Assembly (NCBI GenBank): GCA_934512135.1
Contig: CAKSWT010000006.1
Location: forward strand, 97,198-161,197
Length of the DNA stretch: 64,000 nucleotides
Direction of reading: 5' to 3'
From: an uncultured Oscillospiraceae bacterium
GTDB lineage: Bacteria; Bacillota; Clostridia; Oscillospirales; Oscillospiraceae
Shown here: piece after piece, positions 58,254-64,000 of the stretch
Layout: every line of letters starts with the position of its first letter
Position numbering within the stretch: position 1 is the stretch's first letter
Notes under the pieces: generated by a model
What the model saw: only the letters and a program-made list of their open reading frames with translations
Database searches by the model: none
What the model was told of the DNA's origin: nothing
Position numbers and translations under genes: made by a program

Positions 58254-59474
58254 TCAGGAAATGGACACATACTTGCTGTTCACAAAGCCCCGCTGGCCGT
58301 CGAAGGTCAGGAAGTAGTCCTCCACCAGGTCGGCCACCAGATATTTGGCCTTGTTGATGTCCCGGTCATTGGGATGGCCCCACATTTGATTGTGGAAGAA
58401 GTAGGAGCCCTGGATTTCCTTTCCGTCCTTGCAGGTGTAATAGACAGGATCCGGCAGCGAGCCGGGACCCATAACATTGGGCTTTTTGCCCTCCTCCACA
58501 CCGGCAGGTCCAAACTCCTTGCCGCAGCAGGCAAAGGTTCCCACCACGGATACGTTCTGGAGCTCCAGGAAGAGCTTCAGGGCAGACAGGGTTGCCTCGC
58601 ACTCTCCGGCTCCGTAGAAGCCACCGCCGTAGGTGGTAAAGATGATACCCAGGGGCTGATAGTTGTCCCGAACAGGGCCGCCGGGATAGGAGCAGTTTCT
58701 TCTCCGGAACATCGGGCCGCCGTCTGCGCCAGGTGCGCCGGGATCCCCGCCGGGGCCACCTGGGCCACCGGGGCCACCGGGGCCGCCGGGACCGCCAGGG
58801 CCACCGGCCATATCCGCTCCCACGCTGCCTACACCGTCCTTGCCGCCGCCCATGGTTTCCGGGGTCATATGGAACCCCTTTCCGGCGTCAACCATCTTCT
58901 GGACGTTGTTCTCCAACTCGCCGCCGGCACCCAGGGAGAAGAGCTTATTGACAATGGTCAGGGGATAGCCCGCCACAATGGGAGAGCCCAGGCAGACCAC
59001 ATCATAATCGTCAAAATACAGCTGGTCCTGAATCTCCGCCCACTTGTTGGACTTTTTCAGGCGGTAGCAGTTGCACTCCCAGTTGTAGTACTCAAAGGAC
59101 TCCTTCATGGCCAGGGCGATTTTCTCCGTGTTCTTGGTCATGGTGGCATAGAGGATCAGGGCACGGCGCTTGGGCTCCTGATAGCTCAGCCCCTCCAGCT
59201 CGGCGGTCTTGTCGATGCCGTCAGACTGGGAGATGACCACGCTGCCGGACATTTTCGCCTTGTCAATGGTGATCTCCTGCTTGGCGGGGCCACACTGAGC
59301 CTCAAAGATGATGGCGTCGCCCTTGGTGTGGATGTTTTCCAGCAGCTCACAGCCGCCGTGGGACGAAATAAGCTCGCCCTCGTAGCCCCGCGCCGCCTTG
59401 CGGATGACCACCTTGGTCTCCCGCTTGCCGCTGGGGGTGTCCATCAGATAGGTGTAAGTTCCAGCAAAATTCAT
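58254..59474 (-). CDS. Lipocalin-like/flavodoxin fusion protein with GGP repeats
   Basis: Probable electron-transfer protein. Residues 1-98 are a beta-barrel-like domain (MNFAGTYTYLMDTPSGKRET, ISSHGGCELLENI). From about 104 a flavodoxin fold begins: RALILYATMTKNTEKIALAM (FMN phosphate loop), DDYDVVCLGSPIVAGYP and GIIFTTYGGGFYGAGECEATL. Within it sits a GGP tandem repeat (about 224-243), then GDPGAPGADGGP. The FMN-binding loops are otherwise intact. It could pass electrons to the flavin reductase of this cluster. AGGAGG precedes the start. Confidence 0.78.
   Translation of the reverse strand: MNFAGTYTYLMDTPSGKRETKVVIRKAARGYEGELISSHGGCELLENIHTKGDAIIFEAQCGPAKQEITIDKAKMSGSVVISQSDGIDKTAELEGLSYQEPKRRALILYATMTKNTEKIALAMKESFEYYNWECNCYRLKKSNKWAEIQDQLYFDDYDVVCLGSPIVAGYPLTIVNKLFSLGAGGELENNVQKMVDAGKGFHMTPETMGGGKDGVGSVGADMAGGPGGPGGPGGPGGPGGPGGDPGAPGADGGPMFRRRNCSYPGGPVRDNYQPLGIIFTTYGGGFYGAGECEATLSALKLFLELQNVSVVGTFACCGKEFGPAGVEEGKKPNVMGPGSLPDPVYYTCKDGKEIQGSYFFHNQMWGHPNDRDINKAKYLVADLVEDYFLTFDGQRGFVNSKYVSIS
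58736..58812 (-). repeat. GGP-coding tandem repeat in the flavodoxin fusion
   Basis: About seven 9-base units on the plus strand of the form (CC)ACCGGGGCC code GGP on the minus strand. Third bases vary from unit to unit. Confidence 0.85.
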
Positions 59475-59540
59475 AATGATTTCCTCCTATTTTTTCGCAG
59501 TCAGAGAATCTGTTTGTGCTCTGGCCGCATTGTATGTGAC

Positions 59541-61376
59541 TTAGTTAACTCGGTCGTATGCACCCTGCACGATGGAGGTCAGTTTCTCAATACCCATGCT
59601 TGTAATATTGTCCACATAAGCGTTCCAATCGGCGTCGCTGTTCACGTCCAGGTCCCCGTTGATAAACTGGAGCGCGGAGGTGCCCACATAGGTGATAATG
59701 TCACTGTAAATGGCGGAAGCGTCCGTCATCTCCTGTGCGGTCAAAATGGTGTCAGAACCAAGGATGTTGCTGGTGTTCTTGTTGGTACTCCAGGCCTCGA
59801 AGCAAGAAAGCTCACGCTCGCCGAATTCGAAGGCCAGTCGGGCATCAAAGACCACACCGGCCAGATCCTTGGTGGCGATGATGCTGGAGGCAATGTTGGT
59901 GGTGGCGATGCTGTTCATGACCTCCGCGTCAAAGGTAGGCACACCCTCTGCGTCAAAGTCCCAGGTCTCATACTGACCCTGGCCGGAGCCCTTCTGGAAG
60001 CCGAAGTTGTAGAGCAGACTGCCCTCGTAGCTGTAACCGAAGTCCAGGAACTGGAGGGCTACTTCCACATTGTCGCATTGAGAAGAGATGGAGATGGCGG
60101 AAGCACCGGTGGAATCCACCAAGGAGTTCTCCTCAAAGAAGGGGATGGTCTGTCCTGCGGTCTCCGCCACATCCTGCACAGGCCACCAGTTGCAGTTCTC
60201 GTCGCCGTACTGGGAGGCCGCCATGGTGGAGTAGTTGCCGCCAAAGGGCTGGTTGGAGAAAATGTAGCCGTTGGTTCCGTCGGCGGCGTAGCCAGCATTC
60301 AGATCGGAGAAGGGGTTGGTCTCCCGGTTCTGCATATTCTCAAAGTTGATAAGATTCTCGGTGTAGAGGTCGTGGAGCCAGCTCAGGTACTTGCGGGTAC
60401 CCTCGGCGGTGGCGCCATAGATCACCTCACCATCCTCCTGATAGAAGGAATTGGAGAAGTTGGTTCCCATAGCATTTGCGGACAACTCTGCCAGGGAGCC
60501 GAAACCGCCAGACAGCAGACCATTTTGCAGGGAAACGGTGTTGAACAGAGCCATGGGTTCCGTGGCGCCCTTCTCGGTCTTAAAGGCCCGAAGAACCTCG
60601 GTCAGTTCATCATAGGTCTGGGGAACCTCCAGGTCCAGATCCTCCAGCCAGTCCATGCGCACAAAGGCGCCGATGCCGGTGGGGTTGGCAATCTGATCCT
60701 TGATGGGGTAGGCCCGCAGGAACATATCACCGTCCTGAACCTCTTTCAACACATTCTGATCGGAGTGGATGATCTGATCGTAGTTGGGCATATATTCCTC
60801 AATGTAATCGCTCAGATCGATGATGATGTCCTCCTCATAGGCGGCCTCGGTGCCGGCGGTGTAGTCACCAATGTTCATCAGGTCTGTGTAGTCGCCGGAG
60901 GCAATCATCAGATTGAACTTATCGCTCTGGTTTGTCTTATCCACCACTGTCAGATCAACTGTTACACCGGTGTTCTCACGAAGCCAGGCCCACACCTGAT
61001 GGTTCATCAGGTCGCCGCCATCCAAATAGCTGAGGGTGTTGGTCTCGAAGCCCATAAAGTAGGTCAGAATCACCTCATCCTCCGTGATAGGGAGTGCGGT
61101 AGTCAGGCCCTTAAGCATTTCCTGATAGGCTGTGAAGTCCATATTGGCGTTGGCCTCTGTAAAATCCGTCTCAGCGGGCATTTCCTGGCTGGATGCCTCC
61201 TGGGCGGAATCCGGCTCCGTTACATCGGGCGTATTCTGCTCCGCCGTAGTCTCTGCCGAAGCAGCGGCGGACGGGGATGGGGCGGAAGACCCCTCTGTGT
61301 TCCTCTGTCCGCATCCTGCGCACAGCCCCAGCAGCATACATGCCACCAATGCCAGCGCCATTTGTTTCTTTTTCAT
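59541..61376 (-). CDS. Extracellular solute-binding lipoprotein
   Basis: ABC-type ligand-binding lipoprotein. The 611-residue protein has signal peptide MKKKQMALALVACMLLGLCAGC with lipobox LCAGC, a Ser/Ala/Glu linker (about 25-75), and a family-1 binding fold (LTYFMGFETNTLSYLDGG, KFNLMIASGDYTDLMNIGDY, VRMDWLEDLDLEVPQTYDELTEVL). It is longer than sugar-binding MalE and resembles LplA/YtcQ-type proteins. No permease or ATPase gene lies beside it, so its partner is elsewhere or it acts as a sensor. AAAGGAGGT lies 7 nt upstream of ATG 61376. Confidence 0.88.
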   Translation of the reverse strand: MKKKQMALALVACMLLGLCAGCGQRNTEGSSAPSPSAAASAETTAEQNTPDVTEPDSAQEASSQEMPAETDFTEANANMDFTAYQEMLKGLTTALPITEDEVILTYFMGFETNTLSYLDGGDLMNHQVWAWLRENTGVTVDLTVVDKTNQSDKFNLMIASGDYTDLMNIGDYTAGTEAAYEEDIIIDLSDYIEEYMPNYDQIIHSDQNVLKEVQDGDMFLRAYPIKDQIANPTGIGAFVRMDWLEDLDLEVPQTYDELTEVLRAFKTEKGATEPMALFNTVSLQNGLLSGGFGSLAELSANAMGTNFSNSFYQEDGEVIYGATAEGTRKYLSWLHDLYTENLINFENMQNRETNPFSDLNAGYAADGTNGYIFSNQPFGGNYSTMAASQYGDENCNWWPVQDVAETAGQTIPFFEENSLVDSTGASAISISSQCDNVEVALQFLDFGYSYEGSLLYNFGFQKGSGQGQYETWDFDAEGVPTFDAEVMNSIATTNIASSIIATKDLAGVVFDARLAFEFGERELSCFEAWSTNKNTSNILGSDTILTAQEMTDASAIYSDIITYVGTSALQFINGDLDVNSDADWNAYVDNITSMGIEKLTSIVQGAYDRVN

Positions 61377-61410
61377 TTGTGGTACCTCCTTTGTTGATTC
61401 GAACACGGAC

Positions 61411-61431
61411 ATTATATCATCGAATCATTCG
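61411..61431 (-). promoter_or_regulatory. Extended -10 and palindrome before the cluster lipoprotein gene
   Basis: TGATATAAT on the minus strand (TATAAT at 61411-61416), immediately preceded by the palindrome CGAATGATTCG (61421-61431), a possible operator. Further inverted repeats lie upstream: TGCCAC/GTGGCA at 61442-61466 and GTGCGAA/TTCGCAC at 61484-61499. Confidence 0.5.
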
Positions 61432-61548
61432 TCTCCGGAAGTGCCACTTTTGCATTCCGTGTGGCAGAATCGGCCCTGTGACCGTGCGAAAATTCGCACT
61501 GCCTCTCTATTTTGCTATTTCTGTCGCACTGCGGCTGTAACCCAGAAT

Positions 61549-61576
61549 GGCCCACCCGGCCGCAGCCGGATGGGCC
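61549..61576 (-). terminator. Hairpin after the flavin reductase gene
   Basis: GGCCCATCCGGC / GCCGGGTGGGCC (one mismatch) with a four-base loop, just downstream of the stop. No T-tract follows, so it may be a weak terminator or mRNA 3' end protector. Confidence 0.55.
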
Positions 61577-61581
61577 AAAGC

Positions 61582-63714
61582 TCACAGCTCCATGGCCGCC
61601 TTATAGCCGGAATAGATTGCGTGCTTTATATTGGAGACCTTTACGGTATCCCCCAAGATTTTCCCCACCGGGGCGCATCCCCGAAGCTGCTCCGCCAGCG
61701 CCATGCGAGGCGTCCGTCCGCCGGAGATTACCACATCATCGAAGTCCAATGTCCTCGTCTCATAGACAGGCTCCGGGGCAGGCCCGCCACCGGGACCGCC
61801 GGGGCCGCCTGGACCACCGGGACCACCGGGGCCACCGGGACCACCGGGACCGCCGGGGCCACCTGGACCACCAGGGCCGCCTGGACCGCCCTCGTGCTGA
61901 TCCACATAATAGGCGTCCTCGTCCTCCTGGGGCAGCATCAGGGGAATGAATCCCCGGACGCCGTTGGTCTGGACCCGCAGGGTCACCTGATGGGCTTCAA
62001 TCTCCAGCGTCTGGGCAAAATCCACATAGGAGAAGTTGGGATTGGTCTCAAAGGCCTCCCGCTCCAGCCGCTCGGTGTGCATATCTCCGGAGAGCTGGAT
62101 CTGTCCTCTGGTGACCATGGTCACCTGATGGCCGGTGCGGGCCAGGTATAGGCTCACATCCCGGCCGGTATCTGCGCCGCCGATCACCACCACACGATGC
62201 CCCAGCTGCTTTTCCTTTCCAAATACATCCTCCGCCAGCCAGGCTCTCTCCGCCCCCTTTACCGGAATCCGTGCCGGAGCCGAGCCTACAGCCACCAGGA
62301 CAGCGTCGTATCCCGCCTCCTTTAGTTGCGGCGGAGTCACCTGACAGCCGGTATGGACCACCACGCCTGCCCGATCCATCTCCCGGATCAGGTACTGGAC
62401 GTATTCACCAATGGGCCATTTGTAATCCGGCGTGGAGGCCGCCACCAGCTGACCGCCCAGCTCCGGCTGCTGCTCAAACAGCTCCACCTGGTGTCCCCGC
62501 TGGGCCGCCGTCAGCGCCGCCATCATTCCTCCCGGGCCGCCGCCGATTACCGCCACTCGTTTGGCCGTGGTGGAGGGCGAGAACAGGTCCCGCTTCCGGC
62601 CCAGCCGGGGATTTACTGCACAGGTGTGATGCCCGTGACAGCCATTGCAGCGAATACAGGGGACAATCTCCTCCGGCGGCGCCCCGGCCAGGAGCTTCTC
62701 ACCGTACTGGGGATCCGCCAGGAACTGCCGGGCCAGGGCAAACATATCCGACTTCCCCTCCCGCAAGTACCGCTCCATCAGTGCCGGGTCGCCGTACCCG
62801 CCCACAGGAGCGCATACGATGTTCAGCCCCCGGGCCTTGAAGGCCTGGGCGTAATCGATAGAGGCCGGATGATCCTTTTGGAGATTCAGCCCGTTTACAT
62901 GGGTAGCAGACCCGTCCACACCCCGAATCTGCACAATATCCACATAGCCCTCCAACGCCTGGCAGTAGTCCAGAAAATCCTCCAGCGTATAGCCCGGGGC
63001 CTCCTCCAGGGCAGAGATCTGTGCTTCAATGAGAAAATCCGGTCCGCAGACCTCCCGCACCCGGGCAAACACCTCCTTGGCCAGCGTCGCCCGCTGTTCC
63101 ATGGTGGTCCCACCGTATTTGTCCGTGCGCTGATTCAGCAGCGGGGACATAGATGTGGCCAGAATAGAGGAGCGATAGGACATGTAAAATGTACACATGT
63201 CAAAGCCCATATCCTTGGCCTCTTTAGCCCGAAACGCAAATTCCTCAATAAGGGTTTGAATTCGCTCATAGCTGATGCCGGGCTTGTTGCGGAATACGGC
63301 GGAATTGTAGTCGCCCTTCTTGGGAATCTCATCCCAGTTGGGCGTATCGGAGATATTCACGTCTGTGGGCTCAATGTCCATCAGCGATGCCGACGCCAGA
63401 GAGCCGTACTGATGAACCGTCCTAGCGATGTTCCGATAGCCCTCCACCACCTTAGGATCCCGCATATCATTGCCGGTGCCGTCCATATGGGGCATCCGCC
63501 CCTGGGCGTCGGGCAGATTGAGATTGCGCTCCGGATGATCGCCCATGGCGACCGTCACCGTTGCCGCGCCGTTTCTCGCCATGTCCCCGTAGAACTCCGC
63601 CGCCTGGTCCAGGGTGAAGCTCTGTAGGGCGCATTTGGACCCGAGCAATCGGTTCTTCAGGGTCACGTTGCCAATCCGCAGCGGGGAAAGCAAAAGCTGA
63701 TAGGGATTTTCCAT
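61582..63714 (-). CDS. Flavin-dependent enoate-reductase-like enzyme with GGP-repeat insert
   Basis: Old-yellow-enzyme/2,4-dienoyl-CoA-reductase-like protein of 710 residues. TIM barrel: PLRIGNVTLKNRLLGSKCAL, SPLLNQRTDKYGGTTMEQRA. Cluster region CIRCNGCHGHHTC (about 353-365), with C-x2-C-x2-C-x5-C in place of the usual wider spacing. FAD/NAD domain: VAVIGGGPGGMMAALTA (from 387) and RVVVIGGADTGRDVSLYLA. Before the last domain segment is a run of about eleven GGP units (609-641). The barrel HxGR motif of relatives is not evident. It heads the cluster, with AGGAGGAG before the ATG and a palindrome over its promoter. Confidence 0.85.
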   Translation of the reverse strand: MENPYQLLLSPLRIGNVTLKNRLLGSKCALQSFTLDQAAEFYGDMARNGAATVTVAMGDHPERNLNLPDAQGRMPHMDGTGNDMRDPKVVEGYRNIARTVHQYGSLASASLMDIEPTDVNISDTPNWDEIPKKGDYNSAVFRNKPGISYERIQTLIEEFAFRAKEAKDMGFDMCTFYMSYRSSILATSMSPLLNQRTDKYGGTTMEQRATLAKEVFARVREVCGPDFLIEAQISALEEAPGYTLEDFLDYCQALEGYVDIVQIRGVDGSATHVNGLNLQKDHPASIDYAQAFKARGLNIVCAPVGGYGDPALMERYLREGKSDMFALARQFLADPQYGEKLLAGAPPEEIVPCIRCNGCHGHHTCAVNPRLGRKRDLFSPSTTAKRVAVIGGGPGGMMAALTAAQRGHQVELFEQQPELGGQLVAASTPDYKWPIGEYVQYLIREMDRAGVVVHTGCQVTPPQLKEAGYDAVLVAVGSAPARIPVKGAERAWLAEDVFGKEKQLGHRVVVIGGADTGRDVSLYLARTGHQVTMVTRGQIQLSGDMHTERLEREAFETNPNFSYVDFAQTLEIEAHQVTLRVQTNGVRGFIPLMLPQEDEDAYYVDQHEGGPGGPGGPGGPGGPGGPGGPGGPGGPGGPGGPGGGPAPEPVYETRTLDFDDVVISGGRTPRMALAEQLRGCAPVGKILGDTVKVSNIKHAIYSGYKAAMEL
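61787..61892 (-). repeat. GGP-coding tandem repeat in the flavin reductase
   Basis: About eleven imperfect 9-base units code GGP on the minus strand. Synonymous differences between units argue against a very recent expansion. Confidence 0.88.
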
Positions 63715-63744
63715 GATATTCTCCTCCTGTTGTTGCGTTTTCTA

Positions 63745-63759
63745 ATGGTATTATACCAT
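63745..63759 (-). promoter_or_regulatory. Extended -10 embedded in a 15-base palindrome, flavin reductase promoter
   Basis: ATGGTATTATACCAT is a perfect 15-base palindrome. On the minus strand it contains TGGTATAAT (extended -10; TATAAT at 63750-63755). A repressor bound here would block the promoter directly. The -35 is weak. Confidence 0.65.
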
Positions 63760-63862
63760 ACTTTTCCGATTGCTGATATACATCTTGGTTAACCAGCATA
63801 ACAGACGGCTATACGGCTTCCCCCCTGATCTAAAAATTTTTCATAAAACGCGAAAAAAGTAC

Positions 63863-63891
63863 TTGCATTTTGCAAAAAGATATAGTATTAT
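63863..63891 (+). promoter_or_regulatory. Promoter of tRNA-Pro
   Basis: TTGCAT (63863-63868), 17-base spacer, TATTAT (63886-63891). Confidence 0.75.
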
Positions 63892-63923
63892 ATTGGAGCG
63901 CTCGAGAGAGCGGAACAGAATAT

Positions 63924-64000
63924 CCGGGTGTGGCGAAGTTTGGTATCGCGCTTGAATGGGGTTCAAGAGGCCCCGAGTTCGAATCTCGGCACTCGGACCA
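63924..64000 (+). tRNA. tRNA-Pro (anticodon GGG)
   Basis: A 77-base cloverleaf. Acceptor CCGGGTG pairs with CACTCGG; D stem GCGA/TCGC; anticodon stem CTTGA/TCAAG with loop ATGGGGT (anticodon GGG at 63958-63960, G37 as usual for Pro); T stem CCGAG/CTCGG with TTCGAAT loop; encoded CCA at 63998-64000. It reads CCC and CCU. More tRNA genes may follow beyond the window. Confidence 0.95.

Noticed and set aside
58374..61397. 1007-codon open frame on the plus strand
   Set aside because: Antisense to the flavodoxin fusion and lipoprotein genes, with no ribosome site and no recognisable motif.
61787..61892. Regular repeat that could be taken for a CRISPR array
   Set aside because: Units are contiguous 9-mers with no spacers, inside a well-supported coding frame.

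Overview
The window looks like chromosome from a moderately GC-rich Gram-positive anaerobe of class Clostridia, probably Oscillospiraceae (Flavonifractor/Lawsonibacter/Oscillibacter-like). The reasons are strong AGGAGG ribosome sites, TTGACA-17-TATAAT promoters, an ECF transporter core, a zinc-finger Clp ATPase, MurT/GatD, an L10 leader, type III CoaX with CoaBC, and several 4Fe-4S old-yellow-enzyme reductases. The genus is inference. No phage, IS element, CRISPR array or rRNA was seen.

Layout. 1-11442 (minus): glutamate-cysteine ligase (cut by the window edge), ClpE-like ATPase, a DUF5711-like protein, truA, ecfT-ecfA2-ecfA1, an rRNA-type methyltransferase and a class A PBP. 11747-14714 (plus): DUF1292 protein, a probable 6S RNA, a membrane-anchored PrsA-like foldase and a two-gene TauE/SafE permease; ruvX (minus) follows. 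15242-18822 (plus): rpmG-secE-nusG-rplK-rplA and, from its own promoter and L10 leader, rplJ-rplL. rpoBC does not follow; instead comes a MoxR/DUF58/membrane-protein operon to 22365. 22411-31283: a signal-less beta-helix protein (minus), an HxlR regulator and Sel1 protein (plus), a substrate-binding lipoprotein (minus), divergent coaX/coaBC, and an SSB-like protein. 31366-35636 (plus): a 4Fe-4S flavin reductase, a MATE exporter and a YjjG phosphatase. 35749-39019 (minus): a lipid operon (flippase-like protein, pssA, psd, PAP2). 39217-47355 (minus): a membrane XRE regulator, 3-hydroxyacyl-CoA dehydrogenase, membrane sulfatase-like enzyme, gatD, murT and a MurJ/SpoVB-like flippase. 47710-53055: an MMPL exporter plus heptad-repeat secreted protein, divergent from their probable TetR regulator across a clear operator. 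53268-63714 (minus): two tandem paralogous XRE regulators and a catabolic-looking cluster. A tRNA-Pro(GGG) closes the window.

The most unusual part is 56281-63714, together with 22411-24498. It encodes a flavin enoate-reductase-like enzyme, a substrate-binding lipoprotein, a lipocalin-like/flavodoxin fusion, a two-part MaoC-like hotdog protein and a small lipocalin-like protein. Four of these, plus the distant beta-helix protein, carry Gly/Pro- or Met/Pro-rich low-complexity segments (GGP tandem repeats in two) inside unrelated folds. This suggests a shared assembly or binding role in an undescribed reductive pathway; substrate and role are unknown.

Other points of interest are a GatD homologue lacking both expected catalytic residues, a CoaX with altered ATP and pantothenate motifs, repeated L1-type leader motifs, several promoter-overlapping palindromes, and an array of seven hairpins between two convergent genes.
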